Part shown: positions 8,939 through 20,000 of the stretch, one piece after another
Numbering within the stretch: position 1 is the stretch's first letter
How the letters are laid out: every line of letters starts with the position of its first letter
NCBI GenBank assembly: GCA_039654915.1
Contig: CM077594.1
Location: forward strand, 72,410,393-72,474,392
Source of the DNA: Aquilaria yunnanensis
Lineage: Eukaryota; Streptophyta; Magnoliopsida; Malvales; Thymelaeaceae
Reading direction: 5' to 3'
Length of the DNA: 64,000 nt
Made by a program: the position numbers and the translations under genes
The notes under the pieces: generated by a model
What the model was told of the DNA's origin: nothing
Databases searched by the model: none
The model's input: the letters and a program-made list of their open reading frames with translations, nothing else

Positions 8939-9955
8939 TCATTCGACATAGTCTCGGATCGTCTCTCCGTTTCTCTGCTCTATGTCGAACATCTGTACAG
9001 GCATTTTGGCCGTCGGCCTGCTCCCAATGAACTGCTGGGTAAAGGCTGTGGACAACTCCTGAAACTCAGTGATAGTCCCTGGGGGCAACGAATTGTACCA
9101 TGCTGTTGCTGGGCCCGTGAGGGTGACTTCAAAGCATTTGCACATGGTAGCGTCATCAGCTCCGTGCATTATCATGCTCCGCCTGTACTTCGTCAGATGG
9201 GCCTGTGGATCAGTCCGGCCATCATAGATCTCCAGCCTAGGCACTCTGAAGTCGCCTGGCATAGCTGCCTCAACGACGGTGTGAATAAACGGGGAGCCAT
9301 CTTCGCATAATGCCCCCGACAGCCTGTCCCAAACGGGTTTTCTGGTCACTTGCTTCTCCACTCTGTCCAGCCGTGCCAATATCCTTTCCATAAGCGCAGT
9401 GGCGCTAGGACCATTTTCGCGGGAGGGAGATCGCCGGCGCCTTTTCGGGGAGCGAGTTCGGCGCGGAGGGGTCAGGGCCCTCGCCTCGGGCGACGAACTG
9501 CTTCGCTGTGAGACTCTCGGTCGCTTGGACCCGGTTTGTCCCACAGGCCATTTCCCGAGGGCTATATCTTCTGTGGATGATTCTCCGCGAGGATCTCCAC
9601 TTTCTGAACTGCGGTGTGTAGACTTGGGGCTTCTCTCCCGAGGGCGTGTTGATGAGGAGGGTTTCTGGGCCTGTGACTGCTGTGGCCATCTTCGGTCGAT
9701 CTGCTGAGTCATTTCAGCAACGACCGAGCGCTGAAAGTCCCTCAAGAAGCTCATGGTGATTACCAGAGGGCGGTCCTCCTCGGGCGTAGAAGTCTCTGGG
9801 AGTGTCTGCTCAGCAGCCGGTTGTATCTCAGGCGCGGACGAGGACCTTGGGAGTCCCTTGTCCTTAGAACGCCGAGTCTCAACGACGGCAATCTGCGAGC
9901 GGGTTCCCACAGACGGCGCCAAATGATGGCCTAAGGCCTCATCGTTGTGAGTCAT
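8939..9955 (-). pseudogene. gag: Tat-A Gag, N-terminal part, ended by an in-frame stop
   Basis: 338 codons from the ATG at 9955, ending in TGA at 8939-8941. The C-terminal half is a retrotransposon Gag core (FEVTLTGPATAWYNSLPPGT and following). After the stop the same frame continues without shift into the rest of Gag and Pol (4457-8938). Tat-B has a sense codon at this place (DYVKRLNREAL), so the stop is read as a nonsense mutation, not a normal gag terminus. The start codon and about ten codons lie inside the LTR and the frame runs through the primer site. An upstream in-frame ATG at 10012 would add 19 residues but is not conserved. Confidence 0.85.
9904..9921 (-). other. Tat-A primer binding site
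   Basis: On the minus strand TGGCGCCGTCTGTGGGAA begins two bases inside the LTR end (GGCCATCA, then TT). Tat-B (40664) and Tat-C (15477) have the same motif with substitutions. Only the first 8 or so bases look like a tRNA 3' end; I cannot name the tRNA. Confidence 0.7.
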
Positions 9956-10790
9956 GATGACTGTTGAGGAGACTTCTAGGAGGAAGAACGCCTGGAAGGT
10001 GGATCGCCCCAAGGAGAGTACCTGAAAAGCTGGTAAACAGGGTTAGGAGGCCCCTGGAGTGTTTTTCCGGGGGGGGAGCCTCCGACGCCCAAGTCAGTGG
10101 TGGCCGGAAGAAGGAGAAAGTCACTAGCTCAAAGAGAAAGGCAGAAAAGTCTCGCCTGGTATTTTCTCAGGGTGTGGGAGCTGTATATCCGGCCTGCCAA
10201 CCTCCTGTCAAGTATTTATTTCCTGTATATATAGGAATACCTAGCCCGTTCAGATCATGACACGTGTGCGGTCGGATGCTCCTGAACGTCTGGGCGTAGG
10301 GGACAGATAGTTGGTAACTAGATGGCCTCGAGCCTTGTGCTGAGACGGGCCATGATATGATTCTAATGGTGTCTGCGCGTCAGGGCGACTTTTTACGTCT
10401 GTGGTGGGACGTGTCAGAGGCTTCCTTAAATGCTTCCTTAAATGCGCCTGCCGTACTCCCGAGGTCCCTGGGCGAGGTCGTCCTCTAGTTCGGACAGAGC
10501 CTCTTCGGGAAGCCTACCCTCAGTTCGGGGGTTCCCAGTTCCAGGGGGTTCCGCCTTCGGGGATATCATATTCGGGCAGCAATGTCTGGTGCCACTTTTC
10601 CGAAGGTGCGCTGTTCACAACCTTGGGGGGCGAATGGAGTCCTCAAGTTTTACTGGCGTGCCGAGGCTCAGAGCTCTCAGGCTATCTCCCGAGGTGCATG
10701 ATTCCACCTATTCCCGGGAAGCGCCAGTTCTTCTGGCCGTTGTTGTGGCAGGGTATTCGGCCAGATTGAGGCGACAGCCTTTGGCTATCC
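9924..10790 (-). repeat. Tat-A 5' LTR
   Basis: 867 bp, from TGATGGCC at the primer-site side to GGCTATC at 10789. The last base (10790) is C where the other LTR has A, so the terminal TG of the element is mutated here. A TATATATAGG stretch near 10225 could serve as the LTR TATA element. The LTR also supplies the gag start codon. Confidence 0.9.
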
Positions 10791-10875
10791 TAGTGGTTAG
10801 ACGCGACCCCCCCTGAGGGGGTGTAAATCCCTGCGGTCTCGGGTTCAAGGCTCCGCGCCGCCCGTTAATGCGCCG
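10790..10875 (+). other. tRNA-like / possible SINE head beside Tat-A
   Basis: CTAGTGGTTAGACGC resembles an RNA polymerase III A box and GGTCTCGGGTTCAAGGCTC a B box about 55 bp later, the arrangement of tRNA-derived SINEs. A short hairpin CCCCCCTGAGGGGG lies between them. The tRNA does not fold as a complete gene because the 5' side is replaced by the Tat-A LTR. 10876-11018 has no recognisable feature. SINE identity is a guess. Confidence 0.35.
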
Positions 10876-11018
10876 TTCAAAGGGACAATACTACCACCAT
10901 CGTCCGCCCTAGTGGTCGGCGGAGGCCTAACCCTCTGCCATCAGAAGGTTACATGAGCTTAAGGATAAACTCACTTGAACACCTATTTTAATATCACTTA
11001 ATCCTAATAAATATTTTT

Positions 11019-12942
11019 AGGTTTATACTGATGCATCTATTGTGAGATTGGGATGTGTACTAGTGCAAGAGAAGCAAGGCATTGCCTATGGTTCAAGGCA
11101 GTTAAGGCCACATGAAAAGAATTATCCAGTTCATGATCTAGAACTTCCAGCTGTGATCTTTACATTGAAATAGTGGAGACATTACCTATTGGGTAATAAA
11201 GTTCAAATCCTCACTGATCATAAAAGCCTAAAATATCTTTTTACTTAGAAAGAATTTAATGTGAGGCAAAGGAGATGGCTTGAATATCTTAAGGATTTTG
11301 ATTATACCTTTGAGTACACATAAGGCAAAGCTAATAGAGTGGCTGATGCCCTGAGCCAAATATATACAGGTATCTTAGGACGCGGAGGAGAAGAAGAACA
11401 ACATGAGCTCAACAGCCTAACTTGTTTAGCTAATAAATGACTAGAGTGGGAAAAAACTCAATTAAATGTTGTAACCATTCAATCAACATGAAAAGAAGAA
11501 AGACTAAGGGGACAACAACAAGATAAAGATCTTGCTAGAATAATTGGTCAAAGACATAGGAAATTATTTCAAGGATTCTCTTATAGGCAAGGGCTGTTGT
11601 ACTTCCAAGATAGGATCTATATACCCAAGGGGTATGATTAAAGAGAACAAATATTGAAAGAAGCCCATTATAGTAAAATCTTCATACACCTTGGAACTTT
11701 GAAGATGTATCAAAATTTGAATGAACATTTTTTGTGGCCAAACATGAAATAAGAAATTAGCATATTTATGTCCAAATGTATTGTGTGCCAACAAGTAAAG
11801 GTGGAACATCAAAGATCAGGAGGTAAATTATAGAGTTTACCCATTCCAGAATGAAATAGGGATCCATAGCCATGGATTTCTTAGTGAGTATGCCTATGAT
11901 AAAAGGAAAACATGATACTATGTTGGTGATTGTGGATGGACTCGGAGAGTCAGCCCACTTCTTACCTATTAACCTCACTGATCCGTTGAATAGGCTAGCA
12001 TAGCTCCACATTAAAGAAATAGTAAGATTATATGGTATCCTAGATGATATAATTTTAGATAGAGACCATGATTTGTATCAAAGTTTTTGAGATCCTTTCA
12101 TCAAGCATTTGGTACTCAATTGAAATTAAGCTCAACCTATCATCCTCAAACAAATGGGCTGATAGAAAGAACTATACAAGTTGTTAAGGATATGCTAAGG
12201 TGTTATGTCTTGGACTTTTAAGGAGAATAGATCAACTTTTACCTTTAATAGAGTTCTCATATAATAACAGTTATAACTCAGCCATAAAGATCGTACCTTA
12301 TAAAGGTTTTTACGGAAGAAGGTGCATTACTCCTCATTGTTGGTAAGACTCTAAAGACAAGATTGAAATAAGGCTAGAATTGATCCATGAATCTATTCAA
12401 AATATTAAAGTGATCCAAGAAAGGATCGAAGTTGCTAACAATCAAGAAAAAGCCTTTGCTAACCAAAAGAGAATGAGAGATTTGCAATTTCAAGAAGGAG
12501 ACTATGTGTGGATCAACGTAACCCCATTAAAAAGAGTTATAAAATCTTTCAAGAAACGTAAATTGGCTACTAGATATATTGGGCCATTCTAGATACTGAC
12601 CACGATTGTCAATGTGTCTTATAAGCTAAACTTACCCCTAGAATTGGGTCATGTACATGATACTATTCATGTTAGTATGCTCAGTAAATATCTATTTGAC
12701 CTAGAACAACCAATACCAACTTCTAGCATCCAAGTGAACCCCAATCTTATTTACGAAGAAGAACCTGTGAAGGTTCTAGCTAGAAATGTAAGGATGTTAA
12801 GAAATAGGTGGATAAGTGCAGTAAAAATTTAGTGGACCCACCATTTTGAGCAGGAGCCACATGGGAAACTAAGGCTGAAATGCTCAGGAGATACCTAGGT
12901 TATTTCCTAAACTACTTCAAAATTTGGAGAACCAAATTTTTT
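11019..12942 (+). pseudogene. Decayed chromovirus pol (RNase H, integrase, chromodomain)
   Basis: Six-frame reading recovers [25 protein letters not shown] and [10 protein letters not shown] of RNase H, then integrase pieces (CIVCQQVKVEHQ, SAHFLPI, ADGLIERTIQVV-like) and a C-terminal region with LNLPLELGHVHDTIHVSML and a worn chromodomain, before a polypurine tract. Many stops and frameshifts interrupt it; the longest open pieces are 12380-12592 and 12614-12832. Gag, protease and RT are missing, so this is the 3' part of an old Ty3/gypsy chromovirus, cut on the left near the tRNA-like stretch. Confidence 0.85.
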
Positions 12943-12956
12943 AAAGGGAGAGAGAA
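12943..12956 (+). other. Polypurine tract of the decayed chromovirus
   Basis: AAAGGGAGAGAGAA directly precedes TGTCATGCC, the presumed 3' LTR start, at the expected place after the chromodomain. Confidence 0.7.
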
Positions 12957-13952
12957 TGTCATGCCTGTGACTTGTATAGGCCATGGACTATAATTAGAAT
13001 GTACATAAATTGTGTCTAAGGTGTGCATTTTTGTGATACAATTCATAGATATGAGTACAAGCAATACATGAAGTCAGGTGTCCAATTAGGTGCCTAAGGG
13101 TGCCTTAATGCACATAAGAGGGGGCATGAGTGAGAGTAACATGCCTTGAAAACCAAAATTGATGAAATTAAGTGCCAAAATGGGTTTTGACATAAGTGTT
13201 TAAAATGAAAGAAGGGTTGGTTAAGATACTAAGAGCAATAAGGTGCACCAAGGTGGCTCGCGGGTACACGCATGTGTGCATTTGTGTGAATAAGAAGGTT
13301 TCTTGCCAAATGCCCTTAATTAGAATTGTGGAAGATTGATGCCAAAAATTAAAATGAAGCTCAGAATTGTGATATAGGCTAAAAAGAAGTAAAGAGCACA
13401 TAAAAAGTGCAATGTACCCGATCGGATGCAGTAGGGGGCTCTCTGTAGCCTTTAGAGGTTTGGATGCTTACATGAAAGTTTAATGCCATAGATGGCCAAA
13501 TTAAAAGACAACATGGGTGCTATAAATGACCTATAAACTGAATTGAATGGGTTAACCAAATAACTTAAAATAAACAAAGCGCTTGTTAGGATGTTAAGTC
13601 CGAAATTGGTCAAAAACTTGGTCACCAAGTACAATCGATGTAGACTCCTCCCTATTGCTTGGACATGGACTAAATTAATGCAACCTTTTAGGTGTTTCTT
13701 ATAGTTGCAATAGTAAAAAATTTTGGTAAAAAATCCTGCAAATAACCAATAAAAGCTTTAGGAGCAAAGGAGCCCGAAACTGAGCATGGTGACTTAAGGG
13801 TAGGCCTATAAGGGTGCATTGGAGGGCTTAGCCAATTAGCAGCAAATTTGATTAGGTAAGGGTTCAATTATGCTACTTCACCTAAATTTTTATGGGAAAG
13901 AGGCTGCCCTGGATGATGGCTAAGGCTGAAGGACCCTAGAAGCTAAAAACAG
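12957..13952 (+). repeat. Probable 3' LTR of the decayed chromovirus
   Basis: Starts TGTCATGCC after the polypurine tract. No second copy is in the window, so the right edge is unknown; 13952 is only where another LTR family begins. No coding potential is seen. Confidence 0.5.
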
Positions 13953-14555
13953 TGATGTGAACCCTAATGGTATAAAGAACATGAAATGCGCCCAAGATGC
14001 TAGCAAGCTCCACAAATACAGCAAAGGGATTGAATTTGAAACCCCCACCCCTAATCAACTTGTGATTAGACACAAGAAGTATGAGAACACCAAAGAACAT
14101 AAGTAACTTATGCACAAAGGTAGTCTTCAAAGAACCAAAGAGAGTTTCCTCTCAAAAAAGCAATATTATTTTGGAAAAAAGTTGTGTTTTTTACCCAAAA
14201 TTTGTGCCTATTTATAGGATGAAATTATACAAAAGGCAGACCAAATTTTGGCTAGAAACCTTAATTCCAAAAAGCTAAAGAAAACCTAGTGAAACTAGGA
14301 CTCTAAAACACATTTTACACATGTTTAATGTGTGCAGCATATGCCTCTTGTCGTGTGTGACCTGAATCACTTCCATAGCATAAATAAAATCCTAAATAAT
14401 GTAAATAAATAGGAAATTAAAGAAAATAAAGTGCAAATGCATGATTTTCCCTAAAACCCCCAAATTGGTATTTTAGGTTGCACTGAGGGGCTACTTAGGG
14501 TTTTTTCTTGTATTTTCAACTTCTAGCTTGAATAATTGAGTTCCATTAGCTTGAG
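13953..14555 (-). repeat. Diverged LTR remnant related to the non-autonomous gypsy family
   Basis: From TGATGTGAACCCTAATGG this aligns, with many changes, to the LTRs at 52836 and 57472: shared blocks include CACCCCTAATCAACTTGTGATTAG, AAACCTAGTGAAACTAGGACTCT and CCTAAATAATGTAAATAAAT. The match fades after about 14413. It is interrupted or bounded on the right by the copia LTR. It is an older, separate insertion of that family. Confidence 0.7.
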
Positions 14556-14618
14556 CATACGGTTTTGGGAGCCAAGCAACTACAGTGGAATATAATTGAA
14601 ATCCTCCAACATCCAAGT
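14556..14618 (-). repeat. Old copia LTR, first 63 bp (split by Tat-C)
   Basis: GGTTTTGGGAGCCAAGC and ATCCTCCAACATCCAAG match the first 60 or so bases of the copia LTRs at 44484 and 51267. The rest resumes at 27134. The bases at the junction, CAAGT on the left and TAAGT on the right (27129-27133), are read as the Tat-C TSD with one change. Confidence 0.75.
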
Positions 14619-15474
14619 TGATAGCCAAAGGGCTATTACCCTTAGAATTCTCAGGTTGTCTGGTGAGCACCACCCTTGGAAAGGAAGAGTAACCAACCTT
14701 AGGAGAGAGGACTCGCACTATACTTGACCACCTGACCTCGGTGACCCACCATCGACCTCGGGAAATAGTAAGACTAACCTCGAAAAGGTGACACGACCAA
14801 CTTCGGGGGAAGGTGTCTTTCACCACCCTCGGGTTTTACAAACCTACCGACCTTGGAAGGATAATTCCCCATCCTCTACATGGGAGAACGTCTCCCGGAG
14901 GTACCCCATTCTGCCAAGGAACTTATCATGCTGGCCCTTGGTGATGATATCTTGCCAAAGTGGGTCTCATTCCCCGAAAGGGTCTCGAGAAGATACAAAA
15001 AAAATGGTTAAGGAGCCTTTGACACAGATACCTCGCACACACCCCTGCCACAAACACCCCTGTTGTAGTAACTTCACTAGCACCCCTAGCTAGAATGGCC
15101 TAGGGCCAGCTGGAGGTACCTGTCTGCAGAGCTATGGATCAAATCTGGCCGAAACGTGTCATAATCTCAGCGGGCTGTGTCAAACGGCCTCTTTCCTATG
15201 CCCTCCTACAAATACCTAGGAAGACCTCGGTAAGGAGGAAAAGAAGACTCGCCCTACTCTTTACACTCCACTCTACTCTTTACTTATCCTACTCTTACTG
15301 ACTTGGGCATTAGAGGCTCCTCCCCTGGAAACACAGTCCGGGGAGTCTCTAACTCTTGTTTTTCTAAGTCTTGCAGCCACCCTCCCGTCGGAAGTCTCTC
15401 ATTCAGACAACTTCATACGAGAAGTCCCTACTTCAGGCCACTATGTCACACAATGAGGATGCCAGCGGGCATCA
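14619..15474 (+). repeat. Tat-C 5' LTR
   Basis: 856 bp, TGATAGCC to GGGCATCA, followed by TT and the primer site. It pairs with 26264-27128. A TACAAATA stretch near 15209 occupies the place of TATAAATA in the 3' LTR, so the promoter TATA has decayed. Confidence 0.88.
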
Positions 15475-15634
15475 TTTGGCGGCATCTATGGGAACTCACT
15501 CCCAGGTTGCCATTGTTGAGACTCGGCGTTGTAAGGACAATGGACTCCCGAGGTCCCAGTTCACACCGGAAACTCAACCGACAACTTAGCAGCCTATGGC
15601 AGGAACGTCTTTTGCTGAGGACAAACGACCTGTG
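15443..15634 (+). pseudogene. gag: Tat-C gag, 5' fragment, with primer site 15477-15494
   Basis: From ATG 15443 in the LTR the frame reads MSHNEDASGHHLAASMGTHS across the LTR edge and primer site, matching Tat-A and Tat-B. A TAG follows TPETQPTT, and the frame then continues to EDKRP, where a solo copia LTR interrupts it. The rest of gag resumes at 17006. Confidence 0.82.
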
Positions 15635-17000
15635 TGTTAGTGTTGTGCCCAAAAGCCAATCATGAGATGATTGTATTTTTGCACATTGAGTCATGATGTT
15701 TTATTAAGGCATTAATCCAGCAATTATGTTTGTTGTTCTTTTTCTACGTAACGCAATAAACATAATTGTAACTCTAGAATAATGATATTCTCAAATGTCC
15801 CTAGTCTAGTATTATTGTGGAGCGGGTTGCAATAATACATAACGACTAGCATATGTGGAGACTAATATGAGATATGTAGTTTACATATGGGTACAAGTTG
15901 GAGAACTTGTGTACTGGACCGACCCACCATGAGAACACTACATGGATCATTATATGAGTGTCATAAGTGATTCTCATAGTGATCATGGTCTATGTAGTCC
16001 TTTGACCTAAGATCATCAAGGTTCCCTACATGTGAGTCACATACGTTGATACTTTCATTTGTAGCTCGTAACTGAGTGAGCTTGAAGGAGGTCATTGGGT
16101 ATGTCACATATCATGTAGAGGGATTTGTATGACCAAGATGGGATTTCTCCCTCCTATGTAACGGGAAAGATATCTTCGGGCCCCTTCATAGAGTGAAACT
16201 TAGAAAATGCATGGCCATGCTCGGATGAGTTGATATACGATATCAATGTCATCATTTAAGTTGGTCTACTCGGTAATCAAGAAACCAAAGATTGAGCTAT
16301 ACGAGAGTGACACATTCCATGTCTCATGCTTAGTCTTGATATCTTGGACAAAGGGACAATAGTATATATCGGTGATCGTAAAGGTTTAGTCGAATCATCG
16401 ACAATCTTGTCACTTGGGTAGCAATGATGTGTTGCTAGACACCACTCATTGCTTATGATCATAAATGTGATTTCTGATCATTGCCAACGTGCTAAGAGCC
16501 TATTGGGTCGCACACATAGAGCTATTTGGATCATTGGAGTGCATGGGCTAATAATTTGGGTTTTGGTTTCACAATAATTTTGTATTAATAATGGGCCCAA
16601 TATTTGAGCCATTATTAAGCCCAAAATTAAAGCCTAATTGGATTAGGGCTTTGAAACCCATTAGGCCTGGAAGTTGAGTCTCACTATAAATACAACTTTT
16701 AGTGAGAAATTCGCAGGTCTCTTTACCCTAGCCTCCCAAAAGGATAGCCGCACTCTTTTCTTGCAATTCCTTGGAGGACACAAGCTAGCACTGCGAGCGC
16801 AAGAGGCTCGTGTAGATACCATAAAGAGCTTGAACACATCAACTGTTCAGGTTTTTTGATTCGACTCTACAGTTGAGTGAGAGATCTTAACCGAAAATTA
16901 GGTATGAAAAATTTCGAACACCCAGTTTACCCCATTTCACTTAGATCCTGGAGGGTTTTGGTTAAATTCCGCTGCACTGTTTGGCTCCCGAAACTCAAAA
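15635..17000 (+). repeat. Solo copia LTR inside Tat-C gag
   Basis: 1366 bp from TGTTAGTGTTGTGCCC to GGCTCCCGAAACTCAAAA, the reverse orientation of the copia LTRs at 44484 and 51267. It is flanked by CTGTG (15630-15634) and CTGTA (17001-17005), a TSD with one change. No internal region remains, so the element was reduced by LTR-LTR recombination. It contains no gene. Confidence 0.88.
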
Positions 17001-17005
17001 CTGTA

Positions 17006-20000
17006 ACGGTCATGATGGGCTTTTTGAGAGATTTTCAGCTCTCCATTGTGGCCGAGATGACTCAGTAGCTGGACCGAAGGTGACCTCAAACAGCTTCGGG
17101 CCGTAGGACCTCCTCAACCACAGCCCCCCGGAAAGAAGTCCTAAATCTACTCACCGGACTTCACGAAGTAGGGGTTCCCATGACGAGTCTTCAACAGAGG
17201 ACGTGCCCACCGGGGCATGTCCTACCAGAGAAACAATTTCAAGAGAGCCCAGGACTTTCCACCGGTGAAGTTCATCCCCGTACGGGAGGTCCCAGGCCCC
17301 CATTGGCCCTGCTACTCCCCAAAGAGGAGGCGTCACTCTCTGTTGTCCGGGGCCACCAGGCAACGTGAAGAGGCCGGTACTAGAGCCCTCACGGAGAAAA
17401 GCCTAGAGAGGCTGCAAAAGGTAGAGAAGCAGATCGCTCAAAAGCCCGTCTGGTCAAGGTTGTCGCAGACCTTCACCGAAGATCAATCACCCTTCATCCG
17501 AGCAGTGGTAGAAGTGCCTATGCCGAGCAATTTCTGAGTGCCACGCTTAGAGACATACAATGAAGGCAGTGACCCCCAAGCCCACCTGACAAAGTACAGG
17601 CACAGTATGGTGCTACATGGTGTCGATGATGCCACCCTCTCAAATGTTTTGTCGTCACGCTCTTCGGACCGGTGACTGTGTGGTATAACTCCCTGGCCAC
17701 CCAAAACCATAGTGGGTTTCCAGGAGTTTTCCACGGCATTCACTCAATAGTTCATCGAAAGTAGGCCGATGGCGAAAATGCCCATCCAAATGTTCGACAC
17801 AGCATAGAGGAATGGGGAAATTATCCACGATTATGTTGAGGGGTTTAATTAGGAAGCCCTAAGTGTGCCGGACTTCTGTCCCAAAGCCCGTATCCTCGCA
17901 ATGATCAAGGAACTTCGAAGAGACTCACAACTTTTCTACGGGTTCTCCAAGGACCCCCCAAACACCCTCGGGGAATTTTACCGAAGGGCTGAACAACACA
18001 TGATAGCTGAGGAATTAAGGATGGGAGGCCCAAAGTCTGATCATCATCACCCCGAGGGTCAGAGTCACCACTCTCGGTATTCTACCGATGGTGGAGGTAG
18101 ACCTCGAAAACAAAGAGGGAAGAGGCCGGTGTCCTTTACTCCCTTGAATACCATGGGGATGAACATACCGATGGCCATGGAACAGCAAGGGACCACTATC
18201 CAATGACCAAAGGCCATGACCTCAAACAACAAAAAGAACATGAAGAAGTTTTGCCAGTTTCACCGAGACCATGGGCACGACACCGAGGACTACTTCCAGC
18301 TGAAAAAGTACATTGAGTTTCTGATCAAGCAGGGACAACTTTGGCGCTACTTGCGTATGCCCTCTTCGAAGGAAAGAAGGGAGGAAAAGAGGAAAGGAGA
18401 AGATGAGGACAACGATTCCGACCGACATCAGAACCGAAGTCCCAGAAAGCATCGACCACCTCCGGCTGGAGTAATACAAACAATCACCATTGGGATACCC
18501 TCGGCCAAGAGGATGAGAAAAATGCGGGAAATCTCAATGATGGAGTACGGTAACCAATCGAACAAGCTTGTTCGGAAAGATGGATCCACCGTGATGTTTC
18601 TTCATGATGACCCACTCCTCTTCATGGAAAGGATAGGGAGTTGGGATGTCAAAAGAATACTCCTCAACGATGGTTCCAACACCAATGTTATATTCTCTCA
18701 TCTGCTATCGAATTTGGGCATCTTAAAAGGCGATCTCAAACCTGTCACCTCCCTTACCTTTGGGGTAGGTCCGTCCAAACTCCCTGTCCCTGGAAGGGTT
18801 GACCTACCTCTGATGCTAAGAGGAACTTCGCCTCAGAACAAGGAAGAGCTCTTTGCTTCCACAACGATAAGGTTCATCATCATAGACGTCCCTTCATCAT
18901 ACAATGCCATCCTCGGAAGGCAAATGGAGGGGAATCCCCACATTCGTCCAGATGTGAAGTACTTGACTATCACCTTCGCAATGAAGGATGGGGACACTGA
19001 GATATTTATCAACCAAGATGAAGTGAGGAAAGTCTTCGTGAAAGCCAGACAAAGCCCAAAAAAGATCCATGCACAAACTTTGAAAGAAAAGGCCATGCTC
19101 GAAGAAAAGGCAAAGGGAGAAGAAGCAGTAGACCTTGAAAAAATAGAAACAGAAGATGTAGAACTCGTCCCAGGCTGAAGTACCCGAGTGGAGAAAAACT
19201 GGCTGAAGGTGACAGGGAAAAGCTTGTATCTTTTCTGTTAATGAACAAAGATCTGTTTGCCTACTCCCCGAAGGACATGCCTGGGGTAGACCTTTGCATA
19301 ATCCAACATAGCCTTAAAGTACGCCCAGAAGTAAAGCCTGTTTGACAAAAAAAGTGAAGCCTCTCGAAAAATAAGAACAACTTCATCAAAATCAAAGTCC
19401 AACGTTTAGTGGAAATAGGCGTAATAAGGAGGTCAAGTACCCCGAATGGCATAGCAATGTTGTCATTGCTACGAAAAAGGGGAATAATAAGCTCCAAATG
19501 TGCATTGACTTCCGAAACTTAAATGATCTCTGTCCTAAGGACTCGTATCCTTTGCCACCAATAGATCAATTGGTGGATTCCACCGCTGAATACGAATTGC
19601 TCAGCCCCCTCGACACTTTTAGTGGATACCACGAAATTTAGATGGATCCCGAAGATGAGGAAAAAATCGCATTCATCACTGAAGTCGGGACCTACTACTA
19701 TGTCAGAATGCCCTTCGGTCTGAAGAATGCAGGAGCAACGTACCAAAGGCTGATAACAAAGTGTTTGACACCCAAATCGGGAGGAATATGGAAGTATATG
19801 TCGATGATATGATAGTTAAGAGCAAACTGCCTGGTAGTCATATCTTAGACTTAAAGAAAACCTTCCACCGACTTTGGGAATTCAGAATCCGTCTCAACCT
19901 GGAGAAGTGCGTGTTCGGGGTAAATGCAGGCAAGTTCCTTGGATTCATGCTATCAGAAAGAGGAATCGACGCCAACCCAGAAAAGGTTAAGGCCCTGCTG

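Larger units (their letters stand above)
1..10790 (-). mobile_element. Tat-A: Ty3/gypsy Tat-lineage LTR retrotransposon, left end off window
   Basis: A nearly complete element read on the minus strand. In element order it has the 5' LTR (9924-10790), primer site, gag, pol, a repeat-rich spacer, an antisense gene (plus strand, 1338-3686), polypurine tract and 3' LTR (1-497, with about 370 bp lying left of the window). Tat assignment rests on the second, archaeal-type RNase H in Pol, the absence of a chromodomain, and the antisense gene between pol and the 3' LTR. The two LTRs differ at 9 of about 496 comparable bases, so the insertion is recent. The left TSD is outside the window and cannot be checked. 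Confidence 0.93.

Noticed and set aside
10787..10792. Right LTR of Tat-A considered truncated by the tRNA-like sequence
   Set aside because: Using the TGATAGCC start shared with Tat-B and Tat-C, only one terminal base differs; a substitution explains it.
10790..10875. A functional tRNA gene
   Set aside because: The 5' acceptor arm is missing and the B box is imperfect.
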